Positions 33,256-44,996 of a DNA stretch of 64,000 nucleotides are shown one piece after another. The stretch is from NCBI RefSeq assembly GCF_001269905.1, contig NZ_LHVK01000005.1:186001-250000 (forward strand). Reading direction: 5' to 3'. Source of the stretch: Pseudomonas corrugata. GTDB taxonomy: Bacteria > Pseudomonadota > Gammaproteobacteria > Pseudomonadales > Pseudomonadaceae. The position numbers and the translations under genes are program-made. The notes beneath the pieces are model-generated. The model searched no databases. It was not told the origin of the DNA and worked only from the letters and a program-made list of their open reading frames with translations. The number at the start of each line of letters is the position of its first letter. Position 1 is the first letter of the stretch.

Positions 33256-33391
33256 CTGTGGCGAGGGGATTTATCCCCGCTGGGCTGCGCAGCAGCCCCC
33301 AATCCCATCAATACAAGTCTGTCTAATACACCGCGGTGTCTGGATTCAGGGCTGCTGCGCAGCCCAGCGGGGATAAATCCCCTCGCCACAG
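33256..33391. repeat. Long inverted repeat (about 42-bp arms)
   Basis: CTGTGGCGAGGGGATTTATC...CAGCAGCCC at 33256-33297 is mirrored by GGCTGCTGCGCAGCCCAGCG...CTCGCCACAG at 33350-33391. Inner palindromes GGGGATAAATCCCC and GGGCTGCGCAGC(A)CC are nested in each arm. This is a different family from the GCGAGC-type REPs. It lies between two convergent genes and may act as a terminator-like barrier. Confidence 0.85.
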
Positions 33392-33411
33392 AAAGCGGTT
33401 TTGTGTGGTGC

Positions 33412-35367
<1,956 letters not shown>

Positions 35368-35433
35368 GGCGTATCTCTTATTCTTTATGTACACGCAAAC
35401 TATAGAGCGAGCCGGAGCTTCCGGGATCAACTT

Positions 35434-35524
35434 CCTGTGGGAGCAAGGCTTGCCCGCGATGAGGTCGATACGGTTCACCTTGGAATCGAGATACCTTCAT
35501 CGCGGGCAAGCCTTGCTCCCACAG
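35434..35524. repeat. REP-type inverted pair
   Basis: GGGAGCAAGGCTTGCCCGCGAT and its inverted copy are separated by about 30 nt, between acetoacetyl-CoA synthetase and 3-hydroxybutyrate dehydrogenase. Confidence 0.88.
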
Positions 35525-35536
35525 GGTTCACACAGG

Positions 35537-36313
35537 TTACTGGGCCAACCACCCACCATCGATATTCCACGCCGCGCCGCGCACCTGGCTGCCGGCTTCG
35601 CTGCACAGGAACAGCACCAGTTCCCCCAGTTGCGGTGGGGTGACGAACGCCAGCGACGGCTGCTTCTCGGCCAGCAGGTCATGCTGGGCCTGTTGCGGGT
35701 CGATGCCGCTGGCGATGCGATCATCGATCTGTTTCTGCACCAGCGGAGTCAGCACCCAGCCCGGACAGATGGCATTGCAGGTGACGTTGCTGGTGGCGGT
35801 TTCCAGGCCAACCACTTTGGTCAGGCCGATCACCCCATGTTTGGCTGCGACATAGGCGGCCTTGCCCACCGAGCCGACCTGGCCGTGTACCGAGGCAATA
35901 TTGACGATCCGCCCCCAGCCCTTGCTGCGCATGCCCGGCAGGCTCAGGCGGGTGGCATGAAACACCGAGGACAGGTTGATGGCGATGATCGAGTCCCAGC
36001 GCTCCACCGGAAAATCCTCCACCGCGGCCACATGCTGGATGCCGGCGTTGTTCACCAGAATGTCGACCCCGCCGAACTCCCGCTCGGCATAGGCGAGCAT
36101 GTCGGCGATCTGCGCCGGATCACTGACGTCGGCCGGATGATGGCCAACCCTGCCGCCGAACTGTTGTACTTCGGCGACCACTGCCGACGCATCGCCGAAT
36201 CCATTGAGGATCAAATCGGCGCCGGCCTTGGCCAGGACCAGGGCAATGCCCAGGCCGATGCCGCTGGTAGAACCGGTGACCAGGGCGGTCTTGCCGGAAA
36301 GAGTTGTCGTCAT
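35537..36313 (-). CDS. hbdH: 3-hydroxybutyrate dehydrogenase (SDR family)
   Basis: Oxidises D-3-hydroxybutyrate to acetoacetate with NAD+. The 258-residue short-chain dehydrogenase has TGSTSGIGLGIA (residues about 13-24), NNAG, Ser in NIASVHG, and the catalytic Tyr-x3-Lys in AYVAAKHG. C-terminal ...GAAWNIDGGWLAQ is standard. The ATG at 36313 has GAGGTG just ahead. Only 7 nt separate it from the GntP permease stop, so they form an operon: permease first, then dehydrogenase. Confidence 0.92.
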   Translation of the reverse strand: MTTTLSGKTALVTGSTSGIGLGIALVLAKAGADLILNGFGDASAVVAEVQQFGGRVGHHPADVSDPAQIADMLAYAEREFGGVDILVNNAGIQHVAAVEDFPVERWDSIIAINLSSVFHATRLSLPGMRSKGWGRIVNIASVHGQVGSVGKAAYVAAKHGVIGLTKVVGLETATSNVTCNAICPGWVLTPLVQKQIDDRIASGIDPQQAQHDLLAEKQPSLAFVTPPQLGELVLFLCSEAGSQVRGAAWNIDGGWLAQ

Positions 36314-36320
36314 AAGCACC

Positions 36321-37712
36321 TCATACAATACCAGTGGCGTAGAACACACCGATCACCACGAAAACCGCGAGGGTCTTGATCAGCGTAATGCAGAAAATGT
36401 CTTTGTAGGCTTCACGGTGGGTCAGCCCGGTCACCGCCAGCAGGGTGATCACCGCGCCGTTGTGCGGCAGGGTGTCCATGCCGCCGCTGGCCATTGCCGC
36501 TATCCGGTGCAGCACTTCCAGGGGAATGTTGGCGGCGTGGGCGGCATTGATGAAGGTTTCGGACATCGCCGCCAGGGCGATGCTCATGCCTCCCGATGCA
36601 GAACCGGTGATGCCAGCCAGCAGCGTCACGGTCACGGCTTCATTGACCAGTGGGTTGGGAATGCTCTTGAGCCAGTCGGCCAGCACCAGGAATCCCGGCA
36701 GCGAGGCGATGACCGCGCCGAAGCCGTATTCCGAGGCGGTATTCATCGCCGCGAGCAGCGCACCACCCACCGCACTCTTGCTGCCTTCGGCCAGCTTGCT
36801 GCGAATGGCCCGGAAGCCGAACAGCAAGACCATGATGATGCCCACCAACAGCGCGGCCTGAACCGCCCAGATCGCAGTGAGCTTGGCGACGTCGCTGGTC
36901 ACTGGTGTTGCCATCCCCGGCAGCGCCAGGCTGTGGGTCTTGCCGTACCACTGGGGGATCCACTGGGTGAACAGCAGGTTCATGATGCCGACCGCCAGCA
37001 GCGGCGAAACGGCGATCCACGGGTTGGGTAACTGGATGTCCTCCGCTGTTTCCGGCTCGTTGCGCAATTCGCTGCCGTAGCCTTCGCCCACGCGCTGGGC
37101 CTTGTTGCGCTGGCGTTGGAGGAACAGCATGCCGACGCTGAACACGAACAGCGTGCCGATCACCCCCAACCACGGCGCGGCCCAGGCAGTGGTGTTGAAG
37201 AAGGTGCTGGGGATGATGTTCTGGATCTGCGGCGTGCCGGGCAGGGCGTCCATGGTGAAAGAGAACGCACCGAGAGCGATGGTGGCCGGGATCAGGCGCT
37301 TGGGAATATTGCTCTGGCGGAACATCTCGGCGGCGAACGGGTACACCGCAAACACCACGACGAACAGCGACACGCCGCCATAGGTCAGCAGGGCGCAGAC
37401 CAGCACGATCACCAGCATCGCCTGGCGCGTGCCCAGCAGGCGAATCGCCGCGGCCACGATGGAGCGGGAGAAACCCGACAACTCGATCAGCTTGCCGAAC
37501 ACCGCGCCGAGCAGGAACACCGGGAAGTACAGTTTGATGAACCCGACCATTTTCTCCATGAACACCCCGGTAAAGGCAGGGGCGACGGCGGAGGGGTCGG
37601 TGAGCAGGACGGCGCCGAGGGCGGCGATGGGCGCAAAGAGGATGACGCTGTAGCCACGGTAGGCGGCAACCATCAGCAGCGCGAGGGCTGCCAAGGCAAT
37701 GATCACACTCAT
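36321..37712 (-). CDS. GntP family permease, probable 3-hydroxybutyrate transporter
   Basis: The 463-residue inner-membrane carrier has about 12 hydrophobic segments of the GntP/gluconate type (for instance VLVCALLTYGGVSLFVVVFA and FTMDALPGTPQIQNIIPS). GntP-like permeases next to 3-hydroxybutyrate dehydrogenase and an HbcR-type activator are the arrangement known in P. aeruginosa, so 3-hydroxybutyrate is the likely cargo rather than gluconate. The ATG follows AGGAGACACACC. A -24/-12 promoter lies about 50 nt upstream. Confidence 0.88.
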   Translation of the reverse strand: MSVIIALAALALLMVAAYRGYSVILFAPIAALGAVLLTDPSAVAPAFTGVFMEKMVGFIKLYFPVFLLGAVFGKLIELSGFSRSIVAAAIRLLGTRQAMLVIVLVCALLTYGGVSLFVVVFAVYPFAAEMFRQSNIPKRLIPATIALGAFSFTMDALPGTPQIQNIIPSTFFNTTAWAAPWLGVIGTLFVFSVGMLFLQRQRNKAQRVGEGYGSELRNEPETAEDIQLPNPWIAVSPLLAVGIMNLLFTQWIPQWYGKTHSLALPGMATPVTSDVAKLTAIWAVQAALLVGIIMVLLFGFRAIRSKLAEGSKSAVGGALLAAMNTASEYGFGAVIASLPGFLVLADWLKSIPNPLVNEAVTVTLLAGITGSASGGMSIALAAMSETFINAAHAANIPLEVLHRIAAMASGGMDTLPHNGAVITLLAVTGLTHREAYKDIFCITLIKTLAVFVVIGVFYATGIV

Positions 37713-37762
37713 GGTGTGTCTCCTGGATTGTTATTTTTGTGGTGAAGCGGTGGGAGGGCTTT

Positions 37763-37779
37763 AGCGAGTTTTGTGCCAG
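37763..37779 (-). promoter_or_regulatory. Sigma54 (-24/-12) promoter for the permease-hbdH operon
   Basis: Read leftward, CTGGCAC-AAAAC-TCGCT has GG-N10-GC spacing and one mismatch to the -12 consensus. It lies 51 nt before the permease ATG. A sigma54 activator gene is immediately upstream, which makes it a credible target. Confidence 0.7.
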
Positions 37780-37875
37780 GTTGGTAACTTGTTGAAATAT
37801 ATGATGTTTCTTGTTTGGCTTGAGGAGATACGGAGAGTGCTGTCTCTTTTTTGAGATTTTTTGATTCGAATGGCC

Positions 37876-37942
37876 TTATCGCGAGCAGGCTCGCTCCCAC
37901 AGGGGAATGCGGTCATCTGTGGGAGCGAGCCTGCTCGCGATG
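37876..37942. repeat. REP inverted pair
   Basis: Inverted standard REP cores with a short spacer lie just downstream of the sigma54 activator gene. It is the last GCGAGC-type REP I found in the window. Confidence 0.9.
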
Positions 37943-37993
37943 AGCGCGAAGCGCTCGGAAGGAATTGTCTACAAAAAGAGAATGTGTTTCTCT

Positions 37994-39409
37994 CTATTGA
38001 GACTCGGCAATCCCCAGCGCCACCATCTTCTTGTACAGCGTCGACCGCCCCAGCCCCAGCCGCTCAGCCGCTTCGATCACCTTGCCGTCGCATTGCGCGA
38101 GGGTGGTTTCGATCAACTGCCGGTCGAATCGCGCCCGGGCCTGGCTGAAGGTTTCCTGCGGCAGCAATTCCAGGCTTGGGTTGGTTGTCCGGGTGACCGG
38201 TGAGAACGTGCCGATGGCCGCGCGGATGTCGGCGGCGGTGAGCAGCAGGTTATCGCTGAGCAGCGCGGCCCGCTCCAGCACGTTGCGCAACTCGCGGATG
38301 TTGCCCGGCCAGGCGTGTTGCCCCAGCAGGTCGAGAGCATCGGGGTTCAGTTCGTGCTGGCTGCGCAGGTCTTCGAGGATTGCTTCGCTCAGGGCCGGCA
38401 GGTCATCCAGGCGCTCGCGCAGGGGCGGGACCTGGATAGGCAACACATTGAGGCGGTAGTACAGGTCGGCGCGGAACTCGCCGCGTTTGATCGCCGCTTC
38501 CAGATCCATTGACGTGGCAGCGATTACGCGGACATCGCTTTGCAGCACCTCGTTGGAGCCCACCGGTTCATATTCCTTTTCCTGCAGCACGCGCAGCAGT
38601 TTGCTTTGCAGCGGCAAGGGCATGTCGCCGATCTCATCGAGGAACAACGTGCCGCCCTGAGCGATCTGCAGCTTGCCGGCGCGGCCCTTGCGGTCAGCCC
38701 CGGTGAACGCTCCGGGGGCCGTGCCGAAGAACTCGGCTTCCAGCAGCGATTCCGGAATCGCCGCGCTGTTGATGCTGACGAATGCCTTGTGCGCCCGTGG
38801 CGAGGCGCTGTGGATCGCCTGGGCCAGCAACTCCTTGCCGGTGCCGGTCTCGCCGAGCAGCAGCACCGGAGAATCGGTACTGGCGCTGCGTCGGGCGCGG
38901 CGCTTGACCTCCAGCCCGGCACTGCTGGTGCCAATGAAATGGGCGAAGTTGTACTTGGTTTGCCGTGCCCGCAGCAGCGAACGGGTCGAAACCAGTTCTT
39001 CCTGCATGCTTTGGTAGCGCTTGAGCATCGGCGACAGGCTGTGCAGTTCACCGAACAGGGCAAAACCGATGGCGCCGATTACCGCACCGGCGCTGTCGTG
39101 GATCGGTAGGCGCATCACCACCAGCGGCTCCTTGGGCATCTCCTGCATATCGAGCAATATCGGTTGTCCGGTACGCACCACCTCCCGCAGCAGGCTGCCG
39201 GGGATCACGCTTTCGCAGGCTCGTCCGATCGCTTCCTGTGCCGAGTTCAGGCCGAAGCGCCGGGCGTAGCGTTCGTTCATCCAGACGATGTTGGCGTCAC
39301 GGTCGACGATGACCGTTCCTTCGCTGGATTGCTCGATGATTTCGAACAATGAACGAATCGCCAGGGTGCGTACGCGCTGGTAATCCTTGAGGTTTTCGGT
39401 GGGGCGCAT
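37994..39409 (-). CDS. hbcR: Sigma54-dependent activator, HbcR-like
   Basis: The 471-residue enhancer-binding protein has an N-terminal PAS domain (about 20-130), AAA+ core with GETGTGKELLAQA (about 184-196) and the sigma54 contact GAFTGA (about 233-238), and a C-terminal Fis-type helix-turn-helix (AAERLGLGRSTLYKKM). In P. aeruginosa the gene next to the 3-hydroxybutyrate operon encodes HbcR, which activates it. Position and architecture fit here. ATG at 39409 (MRPTENLKDYQ); upstream in-frame codons overlap the intergenic region. Confidence 0.87.
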   Translation of the reverse strand: MRPTENLKDYQRVRTLAIRSLFEIIEQSSEGTVIVDRDANIVWMNERYARRFGLNSAQEAIGRACESVIPGSLLREVVRTGQPILLDMQEMPKEPLVVMRLPIHDSAGAVIGAIGFALFGELHSLSPMLKRYQSMQEELVSTRSLLRARQTKYNFAHFIGTSSAGLEVKRRARRSASTDSPVLLLGETGTGKELLAQAIHSASPRAHKAFVSINSAAIPESLLEAEFFGTAPGAFTGADRKGRAGKLQIAQGGTLFLDEIGDMPLPLQSKLLRVLQEKEYEPVGSNEVLQSDVRVIAATSMDLEAAIKRGEFRADLYYRLNVLPIQVPPLRERLDDLPALSEAILEDLRSQHELNPDALDLLGQHAWPGNIRELRNVLERAALLSDNLLLTAADIRAAIGTFSPVTRTTNPSLELLPQETFSQARARFDRQLIETTLAQCDGKVIEAAERLGLGRSTLYKKMVALGIAESQ

Positions 39410-39546
39410 CGGGCATTCCCAGAAAGAGGTGGGGGTATGGCGTCCTCTGATGAGTCTGTTGCCAGCGGCATTATGCCGTAGACGCAGCTGACGCGTCGCG
39501 ACTCGGTCGAGAGTCCCTGAGGGTCGTGGTATCAATAAGGGGGAAG

Positions 39547-39575
39547 TTGTACATTTGATTTTGTCTTGTACATTT
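39547..39575 (+). promoter_or_regulatory. Direct repeat TTGTACATTT (two copies, 19 bp apart)
   Basis: TTGTACATTT occurs at 39547-39556 and 39566-39575, ending 13 nt before the ATG of the Trp-rich small protein. The spacing of about two helical turns suggests a regulator site. See also 39848-39872. Confidence 0.5.
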
Positions 39576-39588
39576 TTTTGGATGTCCC

Positions 39589-39804
39589 ATGAACCCATTC
39601 AATTCTCGCAAACTCACGCTTTCCAAATGGACTGCCTGTGCACCGGTTAATCGAGAGAAGCATTTCCTGGTCATCAGGCTCCTCTGCGACGAGCTCGGCG
39701 TGCCGCTGCAAGTCGAACTGCAAGCGGTACACAGCGGGCGCACGGAGCTGCTGGACTGGCGCGAATTGCGAGATGACAAGCGGTGGCGCATTGGCTGGAA
39801 ATGA
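39589..39804 (+). CDS. TIGR02450 family Trp-rich protein
   Basis: The 71-residue protein matches the Trp-rich conserved family, with N-terminal MNPFNSRKLTLSKWTACAPV, REKHFLV, the ELQAVHSGR stretch and C-terminal WRELRDDKRWRIGWK. The function is unknown. In other bacteria members are often near photolyase or light-response genes, none of which is seen here. The start codon is clear, but the ribosome site is weak (TTTGGATG). Confidence 0.85.
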   Translation: MNPFNSRKLTLSKWTACAPVNREKHFLVIRLLCDELGVPLQVELQAVHSGRTELLDWRELRDDKRWRIGWK

Positions 39805-39847
39805 AAGAGACCGGGCGGCCGAAGGCGCGCCGCTGGTCACATAAAAA

Positions 39848-39872
39848 TTGTACAGAAATAAAAATCTGTACA
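39848..39872 (+). promoter_or_regulatory. Paired TTGTACA / CTGTACA boxes
   Basis: TTGTACA at 39848-39854 and CTGTACA at 39866-39872 are 18 bp apart in an AT-rich stretch, about 100 nt before the chemoreceptor ATG. They resemble the pair at 39547-39575 and may bind the same protein. Confidence 0.45.
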
Positions 39873-39972
39873 GTTATTTTGCGGTCATGGCTTAATGGCA
39901 TCTCTCCAGCGAAAAGACGCCTGCGTCTTCAGGTGGCTCGATCCACGCATCCAACGTTCCGGAGTGGTGCCC

Positions 39973-41307
39973 ATGTTCATTCGTACGCGCAAGCATCAGC
40001 AGGCCTTGCACGAAATTCAGGCCAGGCAGGCTTACCTTGAAGCGCAGTGCCATGCCTTGCATGCCTCAATGGCCGTGCTCGAGCTCGCACCGACAGGTGA
40101 AGTGCTGGGCGCCAGTCCTCTGTTCCTGCAAATGACTGGATACTCGCTCGACGAGATTCTGGGCAAGCCTCACCAGACATTTTGCGCCCCGGCGTACGCC
40201 CGCAGTCCAAAGTATGCAGCGCTGTGGCAGCGCTTGTTGCAGGGGGCAAGTGCCAGCGATCGGTTTTTGCAGCTTGCCCGCGAGGGACACGGGGCCTGGG
40301 TGGAAGCGGATTATGTTCCGGTGCGCCAGGCGAATGCAGGCGTACAGCGCATTATTTGCATTGTTCGCGACGTTACCGATGAGGTGCTTCGCTCCCAGGC
40401 CGAATCCAGCTTCACCCAGGCGATTGACCGGTCGATGGCGGTCATCGAGTTTGATCTGAACGGGCAGGTGGTGAGTGCCAACGCGAATTTCCTGAAGGTA
40501 ATGGGGTATGGCCTGGAAGAAGTACGCGGCCAGCATCACCGTCTCTTCTGCTCGTCCAGCGAAGCGCAGAGCGAAGCCTATCGCGGCTTCTGGGCCGGGC
40601 TGAACCGGGGCGAGTACATGGGAGGGCTTTTCCAGCGAGTTGACAAGCGCGGCGCGACCGTCTGGCTGCAGGCCACCTACAACCCGCTCTATGATGCCCA
40701 GGGCCATCTGTATGGGGTGGTCAAGTTCGCCACCGATTGCACCGCAGAGATTGAGCAACGTCAGAGCGAATCGAAGGCGGCGCAGTTGGCCTTCGAGACG
40801 TCCCGACAGACCGATGAGCACACTCGGCTTGGCACCGCCGTCGTGCAAAAAACCGTGACCGTCGTGCAGAGCATCGCCGATGAACTCCAGGCTGTGGCAA
40901 CGGGCATAGGGGCTCTGAGCGCGCAGTCCGAGGAAATTGGCAGTATTGTCGATGCCATCCGGGGCATTGCTGAACAGACCAACCTGCTGGCCCTCAATGC
41001 CGCCATTGAAGCTGCCCGCGCGGGGGAGCAAGGGCGCGGCTTCGCGGTCGTGGCCGATGAGGTACGCAACCTGGCCCGGCGTACGAGCCAGGCCACCGTC
41101 GCCATCACCGAGGTGGTCGGCAAGAACCGCGAACTCGCCAGGCAAGCGGTCACCAGCATGCAGTCGAGCACCCTCAAGGCAGAACAGGGGGTCACATTGG
41201 TGAACGAGGCAGGCGCGGTGATCCTGGATATCCACCGGGGCGCGCAACAGGTTGTGACGGTGATGGGTAATTTCGCCAACACCCTGGACCAGCGACGGAG
41301 CGCCTGA
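39973..41307 (+). CDS. Soluble PAS-PAS methyl-accepting chemotaxis protein
   Basis: The 444 residues have two PAS domains with PAC tails (about 20-125 and 140-250) followed by a signalling hairpin. The hairpin tip [20 protein letters not shown] and [17 protein letters not shown] lies near 335-370. There is no transmembrane segment and no periplasmic domain, so it is cytoplasmic, as in energy or redox sensors such as Aer-like receptors. The C-terminal arm is short. The ATG at 39973 has GGAG upstream; an in-frame start at 39895 has none. Confidence 0.88.
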   Translation: MFIRTRKHQQALHEIQARQAYLEAQCHALHASMAVLELAPTGEVLGASPLFLQMTGYSLDEILGKPHQTFCAPAYARSPKYAALWQRLLQGASASDRFLQLAREGHGAWVEADYVPVRQANAGVQRIICIVRDVTDEVLRSQAESSFTQAIDRSMAVIEFDLNGQVVSANANFLKVMGYGLEEVRGQHHRLFCSSSEAQSEAYRGFWAGLNRGEYMGGLFQRVDKRGATVWLQATYNPLYDAQGHLYGVVKFATDCTAEIEQRQSESKAAQLAFETSRQTDEHTRLGTAVVQKTVTVVQSIADELQAVATGIGALSAQSEEIGSIVDAIRGIAEQTNLLALNAAIEAARAGEQGRGFAVVADEVRNLARRTSQATVAITEVVGKNRELARQAVTSMQSSTLKAEQGVTLVNEAGAVILDIHRGAQQVVTVMGNFANTLDQRRSA

Positions 41308-41333
41308 ACCGCGGAGAAAGACTGGCCCGCGGG

Positions 41334-42938
41334 TTATGCGGGATGTGCCGCCGCCAGTAGCTCTCTGGTATAGGGGTGACGTGGCGACTCGAAAAGTTCA
41401 TGACTTGCCCCTTGCTCGACCACCTTTCCGTCCTTGATCACGATCATGTCGTGGGCCAGGGCGCGCACCACCGCCAGGTCATGGCTGATGAACAGATAGG
41501 TCAGGCCGTACTTTTCCTGAAGTTGGCGAAGCAGGGTGACCACCTGTTTCTGCACGGTACGATCCAGCGCCGACGTGGGCTCGTCCAGCAGGATCAAGGC
41601 CGGCTTGAGCACCAGGGCCCGGGCAATGGCGATGCGCTGGCGTTGGCCACCGGAAAATTCGTGGGGGTAGCGGTGGCGACTCTGTGGATCGAGACCGACT
41701 TCCTTGAGGGCCTGAATTACCCGGGCCTCGCATTCCTGGGCGCTGGATGGGCTGTGAACCTCAAGGCCTTCGCTGATGATCTGCTGCACCGACATCCGCG
41801 GGCTGAGGCTGCCGAATGGATCCTGGAACACCACCTGCATCTGCTTGCGCCACGGTCGCAGCTCTTTCTGCGACAGGGCGTCGAGGGCCTGACCCTGGAA
41901 GCGGATACTGCCTTCGGATTCGATCAGCCGCAGAATCGCCTGGCCAAGGGTGGACTTGCCGGAGCCGGACTCACCAACGATGCCCAGGGTCTTGCCACGC
42001 TGGACTTTCAGGCTGATGCCGTCGATGGCGTGCAGGTATTCCTTGCGCCGGAACAATCCGCCGCCCAGGGCAAAACTCACCCGCAGGTCCTGGACCTGCA
42101 GCACGTCTTCGCGCTCGTCCCGGGGCGGGGCTTCACCTTCCGGCTCGGCGTGCAGCAGTTCACAGCTGTAGGGGTGCTTCGGCGCGCTGAACAGGGTTTC
42201 GCAGGGCGCCTGCTCGACGATTTCCCCGGCCTTCATCACGCACACCCGCTGGGCGATGCTGCGCACCAGGTTCAGGTCGTGGCTGATCAGCAACAGGGAC
42301 ATGCCCAGCCGTTGCTGGAGGGATTTGAGCAACAACAGGATCTTGCGTTGTACGGTGACGTCCAGCGCGGTGGTCGGTTCGTCGGCGATCAACAGCTCTG
42401 GTTCGCAGGCCAGGGCCATGGCAATCATCACCCGTTGACGCTGGCCGCCGGAGAGCTGATGCGGGTAGGCCTTGAGGCGTTCGACGGGTTTCTGGATGCC
42501 CACCAGGGCCAGCAGTTCCAGGATGCGCTGGCGTGCCGCTTTGCCGCCCAGGCCTTTGTGCAGCATCAGGGTTTCGCCGATCTGCTTTTCGACGCTGTGC
42601 AGCGGGTTCAGGGAGGTCATCGGCTCCTGGAAGATCATCGCGATGCGGTTGCCGCGCAGCTTGCGCAGGGTGCTGGTTTGGGTTCCGACCAGCTCCTGGC
42701 CGCGATAGCGGATACTGCCGGTGGTACGGCTTTCGGTTGGCGGCAGCAGTTGCAGGATCGAATGAGCCGTCACCGACTTGCCGGAACCCGATTCGCCCAC
42801 CAGGGCCAGGCACTCGCCGGGGCGGATGTCCAGGCACAGGTTGCGCACGACGGCGTGGTCATCGAAGGCCACGCTCAAGTCGCGGATTTCGATCAGGTTG
42901 TCATGCGCGTCCGGATCAGGACCTGGGATCGAATGCAT
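41334..42938 (-). CDS. yejF: Peptide ABC transporter, double ATP-binding protein (YejF-like)
   Basis: The 534-residue protein has two complete ABC cassettes: Walker [14 protein letters not shown] and [13 protein letters not shown], signatures LSGGQRQRV and FSGGQRQRI, and Walker [13 protein letters not shown] and [12 protein letters not shown]. Such fused ATPases drive microcin C/peptide-type importers. ATG at 42938 (MHSIPGPDP), preceded by GCGAGGCG; it overlaps the end of the permease gene by 23 nt. A TTG at 42956 is the alternative. Confidence 0.92.
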   Translation of the reverse strand: MHSIPGPDPDAHDNLIEIRDLSVAFDDHAVVRNLCLDIRPGECLALVGESGSGKSVTAHSILQLLPPTESRTTGSIRYRGQELVGTQTSTLRKLRGNRIAMIFQEPMTSLNPLHSVEKQIGETLMLHKGLGGKAARQRILELLALVGIQKPVERLKAYPHQLSGGQRQRVMIAMALACEPELLIADEPTTALDVTVQRKILLLLKSLQQRLGMSLLLISHDLNLVRSIAQRVCVMKAGEIVEQAPCETLFSAPKHPYSCELLHAEPEGEAPPRDEREDVLQVQDLRVSFALGGGLFRRKEYLHAIDGISLKVQRGKTLGIVGESGSGKSTLGQAILRLIESEGSIRFQGQALDALSQKELRPWRKQMQVVFQDPFGSLSPRMSVQQIISEGLEVHSPSSAQECEARVIQALKEVGLDPQSRHRYPHEFSGGQRQRIAIARALVLKPALILLDEPTSALDRTVQKQVVTLLRQLQEKYGLTYLFISHDLAVVRALAHDMIVIKDGKVVEQGASHELFESPRHPYTRELLAAAHPA

Positions 42939-43938
42939 CACGCAACGCCTCGCCAATAAACACCAACAGGGAAAGAATCAGGGCCAGGGTGAAGAATGCC
43001 GTCAGCCCCAGCCAGGGTGCTTGCAGGTTCTGTTTGCCCTGGGCAATCAGCTCGCCCAGAGACGCGCTGCCGGCCGGCATGCCGAAGCCGAGAAAGTCCA
43101 GGGCGGTGAGGGTGGAAATCGCTCCGGTGAGGATGAACGGCAGATAACTCAGGGTCGCGTTCATCGCATTGGGCAGGATGTGCCGCACGATTACCTTGCG
43201 GTCGGTCAGGCCTAGGGCCCTGGCGGCCTTGACGTATTCGAGGTTGCGCCCGCGCAGGAACTCGGCGCGGACCACGTCCACCAGGGCCAGCCAGGAGAAC
43301 AGCGCCATGATCCCCAGCAGCCACCAGAAATTCGGTTCGACGAAACCGGACAGGATGATCAGCAGATAGAGCACCGGCAGCCCGGACCAGACTTCCAGCA
43401 GGCGTTGCCCCAACAGATCCACCCAGCCGCCGTAATAACCTTGCAATGCCCCGGCGGTGATGCCGATCAGGGCGCTGATGGCCGTCAGTGCCAGGGCGAA
43501 CAGGATCGACACCCTGGCGCCGAAGATCACTCGGGCCAGCACGTCCCGGGACTGGTCGTCGGTACCCAGCCAGTTCACGGAGGTAGGCGGGCTCGGGGCC
43601 GGTTGATTGAGGTCGTAGTTGGGAGTGTCGTCGCTGAACGGGATCGGCGGGAACAGCATCCAGCCGCCGTCCTTGTGAATCAGATTCTGCACGTAGCTGC
43701 TGCGGTAGTCGGCCTGGAACGGCAGCTGGCCGCCAAATTCCTGTTCGGTGTGGCGCTTGAACACCGGGAAATACAGCGAGCCCTGATAACTCACCACCAG
43801 CGGCTTGTCATTGGCGATCAGCTCGCCGCCCAGGGTCAGGATGAACAGGCCGATGAACAACCACAGCGACCACCAGCCGCGGCGGTTCTTCTTGAAACGC
43901 TCGAAACGCCGTCGGCCCAAGGGCGAGAAACCGAACAT
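42916..43938 (-). CDS. yejE: Peptide ABC transporter permease (YejE-like)
   Basis: The 340-residue inner-membrane permease of the DppC/YejE type has a hydrophobic segment at about 25-45, a large periplasmic insert (about 45-130, KDGGWMLFPPIPFSDDTPNY) characteristic of YejE, then about five further helices and the EAA loop KAARALGLTDRKVIVRHILP. It shares one base with the end of yejB. Confidence 0.93.
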   Translation of the reverse strand: MFGFSPLGRRRFERFKKNRRGWWSLWLFIGLFILTLGGELIANDKPLVVSYQGSLYFPVFKRHTEQEFGGQLPFQADYRSSYVQNLIHKDGGWMLFPPIPFSDDTPNYDLNQPAPSPPTSVNWLGTDDQSRDVLARVIFGARVSILFALALTAISALIGITAGALQGYYGGWVDLLGQRLLEVWSGLPVLYLLIILSGFVEPNFWWLLGIMALFSWLALVDVVRAEFLRGRNLEYVKAARALGLTDRKVIVRHILPNAMNATLSYLPFILTGAISTLTALDFLGFGMPAGSASLGELIAQGKQNLQAPWLGLTAFFTLALILSLLVFIGEALRDAFDPRS

Positions 43939-44996
43939 CAGGCGTTCCTCGCGGCGAAGTCGATGCGCGGGTCCACCAGGGTGTAGCAGAGGTCGCCGAT
44001 GAGTTTGATCAGCAAGCCGAACAGCGTGAAGATGAACAGCGAGCCGAACACCACAGGATAGTCCCGGGATACGGCTGCCTCGTAGCTCATGCGGCCCAGG
44101 CCATCGAGGGAAAAGATCACCTCGATCAGCAACGACCCGGCGAAGAACACGCTGATGAAAGCCTGGGGAATTCCCGATACCACCAATAGCATGGCGTTGC
44201 GGAACACGTGGCCATACAACACCCGTCGCTCGCTCATGCCCTTGGCCCGCGCCGTGACCACGTATTGGCGGGTGATTTCATTGAGGAACGAGTTCTTGGT
44301 CAGGATGGTCAGGGTGGCGAAGCCGCCGATCACCAGTGATGTGACCGGCAGCACCAGGTGCCAGAAATAATCAGTGATCTTGCCCAGGATTGACAGCGAT
44401 TCGAAGTTGTCCGACACCAGCCCGCGCACCGGGAACCAGTTCAGGGGAGTTCCGCCCGCGAACACCACGATCAGGAACATCGCGAAGAGGAATGCTGGCA
44501 TGGCGTAGCCGATGATGATCGCCGTGCTGCTCCAGACATCGAAGGCCGAGCCGTGATGCACCGCCTTGCGGATGCCCAGCGGGATCGACACCAGGTAGGT
44601 GATCAGCGTGGCCCACAGCCCCAGGGAAATGGTCACCGGCATCTTTTCCAGGATCAGGTCGGTGACCGTGGCGCCACGGAAGAAGCTCTTGCCGAAGTCC
44701 AGGCGGGCGTAACTGCTGAGCATCAGCCACAGGCGTTCATGGGCCGGTTTGTCAAAGCCGTATTGTTTCTCGATGTCCTTGATCAGTTGCGGGTCCAGGC
44801 CGCGGCTGGCCCGGGAGCTGGCGGTCATGGCATTGCCCGAGCTGCCGACGCTGGCGCCGCCAATACCCTGCAGGTGGGCGATGGCCTGTTCCACCGGGCC
44901 ACCCGGGGCAGCCTGGACGATGACGAAATTGACCAGCAGGATGATCACCAGGGTCGGAATGATCAGCAGCAGGCGTCGCACTACATAGGCCCACAT
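43938..44996 (-). CDS. yejB: Peptide ABC transporter permease (YejB-like)
   Basis: The 352-residue DppB/YejB-type permease has N-terminal [20 protein letters not shown], a periplasmic insert (about 30-125), then five helices with the EAA loop [19 protein letters not shown]. It is directly abutted by yejE and by the binding-protein gene (one-base overlaps), so the four genes form one operon. Confidence 0.93.
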   Translation of the reverse strand: MWAYVVRRLLLIIPTLVIILLVNFVIVQAAPGGPVEQAIAHLQGIGGASVGSSGNAMTASSRASRGLDPQLIKDIEKQYGFDKPAHERLWLMLSSYARLDFGKSFFRGATVTDLILEKMPVTISLGLWATLITYLVSIPLGIRKAVHHGSAFDVWSSTAIIIGYAMPAFLFAMFLIVVFAGGTPLNWFPVRGLVSDNFESLSILGKITDYFWHLVLPVTSLVIGGFATLTILTKNSFLNEITRQYVVTARAKGMSERRVLYGHVFRNAMLLVVSGIPQAFISVFFAGSLLIEVIFSLDGLGRMSYEAAVSRDYPVVFGSLFIFTLFGLLIKLIGDLCYTLVDPRIDFAARNA

